DNA of 64,000 bases from NCBI GenBank assembly GCA_964551445.1, contig CAZKCG010000006.1:78207-142206 (forward strand), given 5' to 3'. Below are positions 33,751-42,211 of this stretch, piece after piece. The DNA comes from DAOPXV01 sp964551445 (lineage in GTDB: Bacteria; Muiribacteriota; UBA9980). Position numbers and translations under genes: made by a program. Within the stretch, counting starts at the first letter, position 1; every line of letters starts with the position of its first letter. The notes under the pieces are model-generated. The model saw only the letters and a program-made list of their open reading frames with translations, was not told the origin of the DNA and made no database searches.

Positions 33751-34458
33751 ATGAAGAAAAAAATTTGTTTTTATATAATGATAATTTTTATGGCGTTCTT
33801 TCCCGCGGCCGCCGAATGCGAGGATAAAAGCGTTGGAAAGCAGTTCAAGGCCAATCCCTCGGCTTCCATGAAGCCGTATCATATAAAAAACATAGAGCCT
33901 TTGAGCGGCGCGAGCTCTGAGGTGATAGTCGAAAAAGAGGTCAGGGACAACGTTTCGCTTCAGAACAAGGCGGGTTCCTGGAGCGAGGCTGGTTTTACCA
34001 TCCGTCCTATCCGGAGACAGTATCTGGAATCCAGCGATATGGCTCCGGCAAATGACCCTAAAATAAAGGCCGCCGCCGATAAGCTGAAGGGCGCGACGCC
34101 GGAAGAGACCGCGAAGAATATATTTAAATTCGCCAATAACGGAACCTCATTTCAGTACTATTTAAACTCGAAAAAAGGCGCCATAGGCGCGCTGGAATCG
34201 AAACAGGCGAATTGCTGCGACCAGTCGCATCTGGTGGTCGCGCTTTTAAGAGCGGCCGAAATTCCGACGAGATACGCGCATTGTAACCCTTGCAAGTTCA
34301 CAACGAGCGGAATGGTCGTCGGCCACGTGTGGCCTGAGGCTTATATCAACGGAAAATGGACCATAATGGATACGACGAGCAGCCAGAACGAGGTCGGCCG
34401 CGCCAACAATTTCAAGATCATGGGAACACCGAAATATTATTCGAAACTGCCGTTTTAA
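33751..34458 (+). CDS. Exported transglutaminase-like cysteine peptidase
   Basis: A 235-residue protein with a signal peptide (1-21) and a transglutaminase-core domain (about 110-225). The triad is visible: Cys155 in ANCCDQSHLVVALLRAA, His192 in GHVWPEAY and Asp207 in MDTTSS. The surrounding text (YYLNSKKGAIGAL, RYAHCNPCKF, NEVGRANNF) resembles transglutaminase-like proteins of methanogenic archaea that act on pseudomurein peptide cross-links; this is from memory. Two extra Cys (178, 181) could bind metal or form a disulfide. A role in wall-peptide cleavage or cross-linking is inferred. GGAGG lies 7 bases before the ATG. Confidence 0.8.
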   Translation: MKKKICFYIMIIFMAFFPAAAECEDKSVGKQFKANPSASMKPYHIKNIEPLSGASSEVIVEKEVRDNVSLQNKAGSWSEAGFTIRPIRRQYLESSDMAPANDPKIKAAADKLKGATPEETAKNIFKFANNGTSFQYYLNSKKGAIGALESKQANCCDQSHLVVALLRAAEIPTRYAHCNPCKFTTSGMVVGHVWPEAYINGKWTIMDTTSSQNEVGRANNFKIMGTPKYYSKLPF

Positions 34459-34520
34459 AAAAATAAAAAATATAGTATAATCGGCGCCGGAATTTAATTA
34501 AACAACTGGATGAATTTTTA

Positions 34521-35018
34521 ATGCGCGATGAAACGCCGGCCACATTGGACAAGATGATCGAAAAATACGGAAAATACGTTTTCGGAGTTATCCGTTATTT
34601 ATTATATGGCGAGCCTCATGAAACTCACGAAGAGCTTTATCAGGAAGTCTGGATGCGCGTGTGCAGAAGTTTCGGCGATTTCGAGGCGCGGTCGAAGATA
34701 ACTACTTATCTTTACGTCATAGCGAAGAACACGGTGTTTTCCTTCCTTGAAAAAAGAAAGCGCGAGAGGACCGAAAGTATCGAAGAATTAAAGGCCGAAC
34801 CGAAGGCGCCGGAGCGCGACGAAGCTATGAGATTGACTTTAAAAGCCGCCGTTGACGGCCTTTCGGAAGAAGAACAAAGACTGCTTTTATGCAAATATAC
34901 GCTTGCGATGTCATGCAGAGAGATAGGCGAAGAATTATCCCTGAGTGAAGATAACGTGAAACAGAAACTTCTAAGGCTTCGCCGCAAGATGCGTGAGATC
35001 CTTGGCGATTGCTTTTAA
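34521..35018 (+). CDS. ECF-type RNA polymerase sigma factor
   Basis: A 165-residue sigma-70 family protein. Region 2 (about 10-80) contains YQEVWMRVCRSFGDFEARSK and ITTYLYVIAKNTV, which bind core and the -10 element. Region 4 (about 105-160) contains LSEEEQRLLLCKYT and a helix-turn-helix (MSCREIGEELSLSEDNVKQK). A TATAAT sits at 34476-34481, but no matching -35 was found. The anti-sigma-like gene begins 14 bases downstream, as is usual for ECF pairs. Targets are unknown; the surface genes of cassette 2 are candidates. Confidence 0.9.
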   Translation: MRDETPATLDKMIEKYGKYVFGVIRYLLYGEPHETHEELYQEVWMRVCRSFGDFEARSKITTYLYVIAKNTVFSFLEKRKRERTESIEELKAEPKAPERDEAMRLTLKAAVDGLSEEEQRLLLCKYTLAMSCREIGEELSLSEDNVKQKLLRLRRKMREILGDCF

Positions 35019-35031
35019 GAGAGGTGAGGAT

Positions 35032-36102
35032 ATGGGCGATGTCGAAAAAAAATGCTCCGGCATGGAAGATGAGATAATATTATTTATTGACGGCGAGCTT
35101 TCCGAAGCGGAAAAGCGAGGCATTGAGAGTCATCTGGCGTCTTGTCCCGCATGCAGCAAACTGTATGAAAGTTATGCGAAATTGGATAAGACGGTTTCAG
35201 GTATCTTCGTTTCTGCGCGCCCTTTGCCGGAAGTCAGGTTCGAGCCTTCTTTTATTCAAAGGATCATGGAGAATTTAAGAAAGTTTGTCTCTTCGCAGCG
35301 CTTCGCTTTTTCAGCCGCCGCTCTTGCCGCGTTGTTATTCTCGGCGTTTCTTCTCTACAGTGGATCCGCGGATAAAAAGCATTTTCCATCAGCCGTTTTA
35401 GGCAGATTCGTGTGTCCGGCTTTCCAGGCGTGGGTTGAACCCGCACCACCCGCAGACCATTTCAGCGCCGGTGAGATAACGGACGGCATGACGGTCAAAG
35501 CGGGCGGTCCCGGAACTTTTTCATCCGAAAAATTCAGCGTTATATTTAAAACGGGATCTTGTGCGAAGCTCGGATCCGCCGGAATAAAACTTGCGGCCGG
35601 CGAGATTGACATAGATTATTTCAAAAAGCAGGCCCCGTTGAATTTTGAAATAACTACGCCTAACTCCCGTATCTTTATCAGGGGAACCAAACTGAAAGTG
35701 CGTTATAACGGTTCTATTACCGATATCTCCGTTTCCGAAGGCGTCGTCGCGGTCATGAAAAAAGAAGGCGAATTGATCCTCGGCGCGGGCGATGGCGCTA
35801 TCGTGAAAAAAGAAGGCGAGCCCGAGCGTTTGATAAATAAGGACGTTCATTTGGAACTGAAAACAAATGAGGCTGAACTGAAAAAAAATAATGATCATAA
35901 AGTTCCGGATGCCATTTCGCGTATCGTTGAAAAACATGAAGGAATTGAAACCGCGGAAACCATAGTAAAACAAGTGTATGAAGACACGCAGCCTGTTATC
36001 ATCAAGAATGGTCCGGGAGAAAAGATCCTCGATTATGAGGTCGATATTAACTCGATGGATGAGAAGACCAGGCGGCTGTTTTTTAATAATAAACCGAAAT
36101 AG
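35032..36102 (+). CDS. Transmembrane anti-sigma factor with FecR domain
   Basis: The start at 35032 is supported by AGAGGTGAGGAT just upstream. The 356-residue protein has an N-terminal zinc-binding anti-sigma domain (zf-HC2: IESHLASCPAC at about 41-51), one membrane helix (about 95-118) and a periplasmic FecR domain (about 150-275, ITTPNSRIFIRGTKLKVRY). A charged helical tail follows. It likely holds the ECF sigma factor inactive until a periplasmic signal acts on FecR. Combining the zinc finger and FecR in one chain differs from the classical FecI/FecR layout and is found in several non-proteobacterial lineages. The FecR protein at the window start may have the same design. Confidence 0.85.
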   Translation: MGDVEKKCSGMEDEIILFIDGELSEAEKRGIESHLASCPACSKLYESYAKLDKTVSGIFVSARPLPEVRFEPSFIQRIMENLRKFVSSQRFAFSAAALAALLFSAFLLYSGSADKKHFPSAVLGRFVCPAFQAWVEPAPPADHFSAGEITDGMTVKAGGPGTFSSEKFSVIFKTGSCAKLGSAGIKLAAGEIDIDYFKKQAPLNFEITTPNSRIFIRGTKLKVRYNGSITDISVSEGVVAVMKKEGELILGAGDGAIVKKEGEPERLINKDVHLELKTNEAELKKNNDHKVPDAISRIVEKHEGIETAETIVKQVYEDTQPVIIKNGPGEKILDYEVDINSMDEKTRRLFFNNKPK

Positions 36103-36163
36103 GGCTTTCATAGATAAGTTTGAATTTATGATTGTCCGGTTCTCTCTTTAAGCGGAGCCTGGA

Positions 36164-37345
36164 TCAAATTTTTTTATATAGTTGATATTCGATGATCTGC
36201 TTTTTTATTTGGGCGTACCTGCTCAATAACTCGGCCCGGCTCAATTTTTCGTCGCTCCAGAAAAAGCAGCGGTTCTCATTTAAAATGGTATGGGCATTCT
36301 CTATTTTATATAAAACTCTTTCGACTTTTTTAAGCGTTTCGCGAGTGCAGCTTTGGCCGCTGACGTCATCGTGGATATCAAGTACATAAGATCTGAATGA
36401 TTCAATGCCGTATAATTTTTCAAGGGCTGCCTGCCCGGAAAGTCCGGTTTCCCATTGCCTGATAAAATTCAGCGTCCATTCGACGACATCGTTGTCCGCT
36501 TTATTTTCTTCGAGCCAGCGGACTTTTTTAATGTAATATTTAACGGCGCATTCTTTTTCGGCGCTATAAACGGTCAGGGCGGCCTTTATACCGAATTCTT
36601 CTTCAATATCCATTAAATATTGCATGAAGCTTCGGGTCTCAAATCTTTCGACCGGATGAAAGATCGGGTTCTCCATTCCGTCAGGATTAAATTCTCTCAG
36701 GGGATCATAAGGATACATATATCCGAAATCGAATAAACGGATCGTTCCGTCTTTTTGCGCCAGCAGGTTTCCCGGGCAGAGGTCGAATTCGAAAAGGCCC
36801 GCTATTTCTATATGATAAAGTGTGTTGAAAAGATCGTCCAATGTCTCGCGCGAATATTTTTCTATCGGCTTCCCTTCGATCCAGGGCGATAATATGATCC
36901 CGTTATTCAAACTTGCGTATGCCGTATCGACTATCCCCAAATAAGCTCCGGCGTTCTCTTTCTTTAACTTTTCAAAATCGCGCCTGCGCTGGATCTCGTT
37001 TAAAAACGAGGTCTGGCCGTCGATATTTTTAACGAGTATCTCTTCGCGCTTCTTTTTTAAGTTCCAATAAGAACCGTTGATCTTCAATTTATAAATATCG
37101 GCCGTTAATCCCGAACCGATGTGGGTTTCAACATATTGCGAACCATCCCCGATATTAAGAAGTTCAGATATTCCGACCGGCAGGTTATTGACATCGCCAA
37201 CCTCTATTTCAGATCCGCCCGCTAAAATGTCCAGCTGTTCTTTTCTTCTGTCGTCCGCTTTTCCCATATATGCTCCGAACTTTCTGTTGATTTGATCTGA
37301 CATAATTGTCTTGATTTTAACAAAATTACTGTCGTTTGTAAACAT
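36164..37345 (-). CDS. Protein-kinase-fold phosphotransferase
   Basis: A 393-residue cytoplasmic protein. The core (about 65-240) fits a kinase-like fold: a glycine-poor nucleotide loop (IGSGLTADIYKLKI), Lys in YWNLKKKRE, the catalytic-loop-like FEFDLCPGNLL (Asp, Asn) and the metal-binding LFDFGYMYPYD (DFG). The C-terminal 150 residues are helical. The substrate could be a protein, an aminoglycoside-like or a lipid-sugar compound; lipopolysaccharide-core-kinase-like proteins are the closest impression. The first ATG at 37345 and an in-frame ATG at 37303 both lack a good ribosome-binding site. Confidence 0.65.
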   Translation of the reverse strand: MFTNDSNFVKIKTIMSDQINRKFGAYMGKADDRRKEQLDILAGGSEIEVGDVNNLPVGISELLNIGDGSQYVETHIGSGLTADIYKLKINGSYWNLKKKREEILVKNIDGQTSFLNEIQRRRDFEKLKKENAGAYLGIVDTAYASLNNGIILSPWIEGKPIEKYSRETLDDLFNTLYHIEIAGLFEFDLCPGNLLAQKDGTIRLFDFGYMYPYDPLREFNPDGMENPIFHPVERFETRSFMQYLMDIEEEFGIKAALTVYSAEKECAVKYYIKKVRWLEENKADNDVVEWTLNFIRQWETGLSGQAALEKLYGIESFRSYVLDIHDDVSGQSCTRETLKKVERVLYKIENAHTILNENRCFFWSDEKLSRAELLSRYAQIKKQIIEYQLYKKI

Positions 37346-37370
37346 ACAAAAAGACGGATAAAAAAAGTAG

Positions 37371-37399
37371 TTGAATTTTTTTCTCTGTTATGTTAATAT
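37371..37399 (+). promoter_or_regulatory. Possible sigma-70-like promoter for the pyruvate kinase gene
   Basis: TTGAAT (37371-37376), 17-base spacer, TAATAT (37394-37399). It would give a leader of about 245 nt. Nothing else was recognised in the 306-bp gap 37346-37651. Confidence 0.4.
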
Positions 37400-37651
37400 T
37401 GACTATTCTAATCTTCAATGCGGTTGAGATTGGTCTCATCAATTTAATATTCAAAAAAAATATAAAAAGGCTTGAAGGGGCAGGGTTGAAGTTAAGACGG
37501 CATGGCGCCATTCGGTGTTTTTGCGGTGACGCTATAGTTATATTTTTCACATTGCGTTTAGCGCCGGGTCGAATTTTTGCGTAAGTGCCGTCCGGTTTTA
37601 AGAACTGAAAAAATTTTAAGGATTTTATAAAAATCGAGGAGAACTTTAAAA

Positions 37652-39337
37652 ATGAACAATCTTACAAGGATCATCTGCACCATAGGCCCTTCATGCCATT
37701 CCGTCGAGATGATAAAAAAACTTATAAGCCGCGGCATGGACGTTGCGAGACTTAATTTTTCGCACGATCCGCACGATCTGCAGCTTGAGAAAATGAACAT
37801 GGTCAGACAGGCCTCCAAGGAATTAAATATTCCCGTGGCCATACTCGCCGATATTCAGGGGCCGAAGATCCGTGTAGCCGCCCTTCCGAACGGCCCGATA
37901 GAACTGAAAAAGGGCGAAAAAATGACCATAACGACGCGCGAAAATACTTTCGGCCCGGATATAATTCCTACGGTATATAAGAACCTGCCGTTCGACGTTT
38001 CGGCCGGCTCAAGAGTTTTACTCGACGACGGCCGCCTCGAGCTTCATGTGACCGAAGTAGTTTCAAATACCGACGTGACATGCGTGGTCGTAAAAGGCGG
38101 AATGCTGAAGGAAAAAAAGGGAATCAACCTTCCTAACGTTACCGTTTCGGCGCCGGCTCTTACGGAAAAAGACATCAAAGACATAGAATTCGTTTTAAAA
38201 AATGACGTTGATTATATAGCGCTTTCATTCGTTAGAAAAGCCAGCGATATTTTGAGGGTTAAACAGATAATTCACCGCCAGGGAAAAGACACGCCCGTCA
38301 TCGCCAAGATCGAAAGACACGAGGCCGTCGAAAATTTCGATTCAATTTTAAAGGCGGTCCGAGCCGTTATGGTCGCCCGCGGCGATCTGGGCGTAGAAAT
38401 ATCTTCCGAAAAAGTTCCGCTCATTCAAAAAAATATCATTCAAAAGTGTAACGCCGCGGGGAAACCCGTTATCGTAGCCACTCAGATGCTCGAGAGCATG
38501 GTCGATAACCCCATGCCGACAAGGGCCGAAGCTTCCGATGTCGCTAACGCAATAATCGACGGGGCCGACGCCATAATGTTATCAGCGGAAACGGCTACCG
38601 GAAATTATCCCGAAGAAGCGGTCGCCATGATGTATAAGATATCGGCCGAGGTCGATAGATATGTCCTTATGAGCAGCCGCGACAGATGCGGCGACCTTCA
38701 CCCGCAGCATTCCGTGGCCGACGAGCTTTGCTACGCTACGACCCACGCTTCGACGGATCTCGACGCGAAGCTTATCGTTGTGTATTCCGAGAGCGGGCGC
38801 ACGGCTAGACTTGTTTCAAAATACAGGCCGCGCGTTCCGATCCTCGCGCTTACGACCTCCGAAAAAGTAAGCCGCCGCGTTAAACTTTTCCGTGGCGTCA
38901 TTCCTTCGCTCGTCGGAAGCATATCAAGCATCGAGGAAATAGTGGCCAGGTCCGAGGAAGCCGCGATAGCAAGCGGTTTCGTTAAAAACGGCGACCACAT
39001 CCTTATAACCGCCGGCATGCCTTTCGGAAAAGCCGGAACGACAAATATAATGAAGGTACACGAGATCACTCAGGCCGGTATAATAGCCGTTTCCGGAGCA
39101 GCGTCAGGCGACAAGGCCAGGCGCGCCGCCATATTTGAAAGCGCCGAAAATTCGCTGAAACTATCCTTCGACAGGTCGAAATGCACGGCCTGCGGAGATT
39201 GCGTTTCAGTATGCGCGTTCGAGATATTCGAACAGGGCGAATCCGGCATAACCGTCAACGAGGATAATCTCAATAAATGCACGAAAGATTGCCTTTGCGT
39301 AAAACACTGTCCGCATGGAGTTATCGGGATAGAATAG
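37652..39337 (+). CDS. pyk: Pyruvate kinase with C-terminal ferredoxin-like domain
   Basis: A 561-residue enzyme. Residues 1 to about 475 are a full pyruvate kinase: RIICTIGPSC, MDVARLNFSH, the active-site signature IAKIERHEAVENF, MVARGDLGVEI and ATQMLESM. It transfers phosphate from phosphoenolpyruvate to ADP in glycolysis. The C-terminal 58 residues are a ferredoxin-like extension. The first motif is C-x2-C-x2-C-x3-C (Cys 511, 514, 517, 521). The second is C-x3-C-x-C-x3-CP (543, 547, 549, 553), slightly irregular. Together they could hold one or two 4Fe-4S clusters. The extension may sense redox state or dock to a pyruvate-oxidising enzyme; this is inference. GAGGAG precedes the ATG. Confidence 0.93.
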   Translation: MNNLTRIICTIGPSCHSVEMIKKLISRGMDVARLNFSHDPHDLQLEKMNMVRQASKELNIPVAILADIQGPKIRVAALPNGPIELKKGEKMTITTRENTFGPDIIPTVYKNLPFDVSAGSRVLLDDGRLELHVTEVVSNTDVTCVVVKGGMLKEKKGINLPNVTVSAPALTEKDIKDIEFVLKNDVDYIALSFVRKASDILRVKQIIHRQGKDTPVIAKIERHEAVENFDSILKAVRAVMVARGDLGVEISSEKVPLIQKNIIQKCNAAGKPVIVATQMLESMVDNPMPTRAEASDVANAIIDGADAIMLSAETATGNYPEEAVAMMYKISAEVDRYVLMSSRDRCGDLHPQHSVADELCYATTHASTDLDAKLIVVYSESGRTARLVSKYRPRVPILALTTSEKVSRRVKLFRGVIPSLVGSISSIEEIVARSEEAAIASGFVKNGDHILITAGMPFGKAGTTNIMKVHEITQAGIIAVSGAASGDKARRAAIFESAENSLKLSFDRSKCTACGDCVSVCAFEIFEQGESGITVNEDNLNKCTKDCLCVKHCPHGVIGIE

Positions 39338-39358
39338 GAAACATAAAAGGAGTTTTTT

Positions 39359-39982
39359 ATGAGCCATTTCGACGATCTTGCTAAAGAATGGGATCAGAAC
39401 CCGCTGAACCGTGAACGCACGGAAAAATTATATAACGCGATAATCGGGGACACGGCCGTTGCCAAAGACTCGGTTTGTCTGGATTATGGCTGCGGAACCG
39501 GACTTCTCAGTTTTTATTTTCAGCCGCTCGTTGAAAAGATATATCTGGTTGATTCGTCAAAAGGGATGCTCGCGGAGCTCGAGTCTAAAATAAAAAAACA
39601 CGGCATAGAAAATATGTTTCCTCAGTTCATACCCGATACGAGAGGTTTGAAAATATTCAAAAATGTGAATATTTTATACTGCAATATGTCGCTGCATCAC
39701 GTCAACGACGTAGCAGGATTATTCAACTATTTTCACGGAATGCTGGCGCCGGGCGGGATAATTATCATAGCCGACCTTTTGAAAGAGGATGGAAGCTTTC
39801 ACTCCGGCCAGCCTGATTTTTCGGGACATAACGGTTTTGACATCAAAGAAATGGAAACGATATTTTTAAATAACGGCATTCAGACCATAAGCTCTGAAAT
39901 ATATCACACCATAAAGAAAAATGAAGGCGGCAGGGAAAAAGAATATCCGCTGTTTTTAATGACCGGCCGCAAGAAACATTAG
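39359..39982 (+). CDS. Class I SAM-dependent methyltransferase
   Basis: A 207-residue enzyme with the seven-strand Rossmann methyltransferase fold. Motif I is VCLDYGCGTGLLSFYF (about 40-56), the SAM ribose-binding acid is in IYLVDSS, and motif IV is LYCNMSLHHV. The acceptor is unknown. AAGGAG lies 8 bases upstream of the ATG, 21 bases after the pyruvate kinase stop, so the two are probably co-transcribed. It converges on the radical SAM gene, 3 bases away. Confidence 0.85.
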   Translation: MSHFDDLAKEWDQNPLNRERTEKLYNAIIGDTAVAKDSVCLDYGCGTGLLSFYFQPLVEKIYLVDSSKGMLAELESKIKKHGIENMFPQFIPDTRGLKIFKNVNILYCNMSLHHVNDVAGLFNYFHGMLAPGGIIIIADLLKEDGSFHSGQPDFSGHNGFDIKEMETIFLNNGIQTISSEIYHTIKKNEGGREKEYPLFLMTGRKKH

Positions 39983-39985
39983 ATA

Positions 39986-41131
39986 TTATCTTTTTATCCA
40001 GCATCCGGGGTCTTTCGCGAACGGGTCTCCAGTTTCTGCGTTTGAGACGCATCTTGCGCCGCCTCCGCAGAGTTTCGAATAGGCGCACCACTCGCATCCC
40101 GCAACGATGGTCGAGCGGTCGCGAAGTTTTTTCATCAGCGGGTCGTTTTCATAGATTTCGAAAAGGCTTGTTTCAAAAAGATTTCCGCATGATATCGGAA
40201 GGCGCCTGCACGGATAAACTGTACCGTCCGGCATCACCGTTATAAGGCTTTCTCCGGCTCCGCAGCGGTATGGTTCGCGCCCGCCGGTCAGAAATTGAAG
40301 CGAGCGGCGCATTGAAACTTCGGTGCTCGTAAATAATTTTGAAAAGACGCCGCCTTCGCATCCTTTCATGATATCAAAAAACTCTTTAGCTTCGGAACAG
40401 TTAAGCGACATACCCGCGAGGCCTTTTCCGCGTCCTTCGACGACCAGCCTGTCGGCCCATACTTTTTCGGCTCTAACGGTTTTCGCCGTTTTCACGGCCT
40501 CCGGAAATTTCATGAAATTTCCTTTATGCGCGGTGAATGAGACCATGGTCCTTATGCCGGCTTTTTTAAGATTGTGAAGAGCTTGTACGGCCAGTTCGTG
40601 GCTTCCCTCGCCTCTTATCGAATCATGTGACGCTTCATCCCCTTCGATGCTTATCTGAATGAAACCGGGTTTTAATTCGGCTAGTTTTTCAGCGGTTTTG
40701 CGGTCTATCATCGTTCCGTTGGTGAGTATCGCGTAAGAATATTTCCGGCGTCTTTCGTATAACGTTTCGAGAAGTTCGAAAAAGTCCTCTCTTATGAATG
40801 GCTCTCCTCCGGTCACGGTTATGTGCGCCCGGACGCCGTCATTCATCTTTTTAAGCGCGGTCCTGTTTAGTTCATATTCCGCCGGTCTCTGTTTTTCAGC
40901 GTTCCGGCTCATCCGTGATATAAGTTCCTCAAACTGTTCAAGCACGGCCATAAGCCCCGTGAAATCAATTTCGGCGCTCGTATTTTCATTCTGATAGCAA
41001 TGGGAACATTTGAGATCGCATCTTTCCGTTATGTGCCACTGCATTAAAATTCCGCCGGGTTCCGGGCCGCATTCAATTTCGCATTTTCTTTTTTCATCGA
41101 GCGCGATAAGCGTTCTGAAGAACTTATCCAT
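39986..41131 (-). CDS. Radical SAM/SPASM-type maturase coupled to the Cys/Gly-tail protein
   Basis: The start is ATG at 41129-41131, sharing a base with the upstream stop (TAATG). The 381-residue protein has a radical SAM core (about 30-235) with the cluster motif CDLKCSHCYQ and TVTGGEPFIREDF. A C-terminal SPASM-like region (about 275-375) holds CGAGES, YPCRRLPISCGN, GCEWCAYSKLCGGGARC and PGCWIKR, for auxiliary iron-sulfur clusters. Such enzymes commonly modify ribosomally made peptides. The coupled gene upstream encodes a membrane protein with a Cys/Gly/Ser-rich tail, which is the likely substrate (inference). The reading frame extends further upstream into the tail-coding DNA, but that part is an artefact. 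Confidence 0.85.
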   Translation of the reverse strand: MDKFFRTLIALDEKRKCEIECGPEPGGILMQWHITERCDLKCSHCYQNENTSAEIDFTGLMAVLEQFEELISRMSRNAEKQRPAEYELNRTALKKMNDGVRAHITVTGGEPFIREDFFELLETLYERRRKYSYAILTNGTMIDRKTAEKLAELKPGFIQISIEGDEASHDSIRGEGSHELAVQALHNLKKAGIRTMVSFTAHKGNFMKFPEAVKTAKTVRAEKVWADRLVVEGRGKGLAGMSLNCSEAKEFFDIMKGCEGGVFSKLFTSTEVSMRRSLQFLTGGREPYRCGAGESLITVMPDGTVYPCRRLPISCGNLFETSLFEIYENDPLMKKLRDRSTIVAGCEWCAYSKLCGGGARCVSNAETGDPFAKDPGCWIKR

Positions 41132-42030
41132 TAACCGCCTCCGCAGCCCCCGCAGCCGCCCCCGCCTCCGCAGCCTCCGCCCCCGCAACTGCTGCTGCTG
41201 CATCCGCTGCTGTCGCTTCCCCCGCCGGATGTTATAAAATAACTTCCGAAAACTTCATATGGCGAACCGATTATAGCGCTGACGCCGAATACTGCTATGA
41301 TAAAGGCCGGGTCGAAGCCTTCGGGCAGATTTCCGGCTTTAGCCTTATCGAGGGCCCATTTTAATTTTTCTTTTGAGGAAGCCAGAAATTTTCTGCCAAG
41401 AACGGTCGATATAGTGAACGGCGATATAACGAAAAACCCCGCGGCGAGAAATATCACGGTAAGAAATACCAGAAATCCTACATTTTTTCCGCGGTATATG
41501 CCGAGCGCTATCTTTACGGCCCCGCCCAGCGTGGTCAAAAGAGCGCAAAAAGCCGACCATTGCCAGGCGAGCCCGCTGTCCGCGTCGTTTTTTACAAGCC
41601 GGTCTTTTTTCAACCTTTCAACGCCGCCCGCCATGATTTTTTCAATTTCCTGCTGAAGTTTATGGCTGCTTGTGATCTCGGAAGCGGTCGCCGCCAGTTT
41701 TAAAAAATTATAAACTATGTTTTCAATTTCATTTTCTCTCGGCGCGGCTGTTTTTACTGAAACAAATTTCATGTCGGCGGCGCTCGAACCGGTTATTTCT
41801 ATTATTTTCAGGCGCCAGAGCGAGAACACGGCGGTTTTGATCACATGGGCCGCCCCGCCTTCTGTGTAAGCTATCTCATAGGGATCGTAAACGGCGGTAT
41901 CGGGCGTCGGAAGGTTCTCCGATCCGTCGTCGTCGGCCATCAGTTTCGAAATTATTATTATGGCTGCTGAAAAAACGGAGTAATAAAGTAAATAAGTGGG
42001 TCCGGGTATGCTTATTAAGAAATCGATCAT
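41131..42030 (-). CDS. TIGR04222-like membrane protein with Cys/Gly-rich tail
   Basis: A 299-residue membrane protein. The start is ATG at 42028-42030, with GTGAGG upstream. Helices lie at about 8-30, and at about 165-215 in two spans. The middle resembles the TIGR04222 family (DPYEIAYTEGGAAHVIKTAV...LWRLKIIEI), known for short Gly/Cys/Ser-rich C-termini. Here the last 30 residues are almost only Gly, Cys and Ser, with Cys at spacing of 3-7. The tail has seven or so Cys and could be the site of thioether or other radical-SAM modification by the coupled downstream maturase. The function of the finished protein is unknown. Confidence 0.75.
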   Translation of the reverse strand: MIDFLISIPGPTYLLYYSVFSAAIIIISKLMADDDGSENLPTPDTAVYDPYEIAYTEGGAAHVIKTAVFSLWRLKIIEITGSSAADMKFVSVKTAAPRENEIENIVYNFLKLAATASEITSSHKLQQEIEKIMAGGVERLKKDRLVKNDADSGLAWQWSAFCALLTTLGGAVKIALGIYRGKNVGFLVFLTVIFLAAGFFVISPFTISTVLGRKFLASSKEKLKWALDKAKAGNLPEGFDPAFIIAVFGVSAIIGSPYEVFGSYFITSGGGSDSSGCSSSSCGGGGCGGGGGCGGCGGG

Positions 42031-42211
42031 ATTTGACCTCACTAAGGTAATGTTTAAATGGCATAAGAAAACTATTATTACAGCTTCTGCCGGCTGGCGG
42101 ACAAAGATAGCGGGAGCGATAGCGCGCCAGATCCATGTGATTCAGGCGATACCGGCCGGGCCGTTAAAAGCGCCTTCAGAAACAAAGCATCCAACCGCTT
42201 TGACGTCCGCC

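Noticed and set aside
33715..34152. 18-base match (AATAACGGAACCTCATTT) upstream of and inside the transglutaminase gene
   Set aside because: GGA ACC TCA is a frequent codon run here (also near 45821), so chance is likely; no other sign of duplication.
37390..37584. 64-codon open frame before the pyruvate kinase gene
   Set aside because: No ribosome-binding site or family; it probably lies in the leader of the kinase transcript.
41132..41203. N-terminal extension of the radical SAM protein (MQQQQLRGRRLRRR...)
   Set aside because: It is the Cys/Gly tail-coding DNA read in another frame; the coupled ATG at 41131 is the natural start.
42043..42211. Short peptide-like frame between the nucleotidyltransferase-like and Cys/Gly-tail genes, as a possible precursor peptide
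   Set aside because: No usable start codon or ribosome-binding site; stop codons interrupt the frames.
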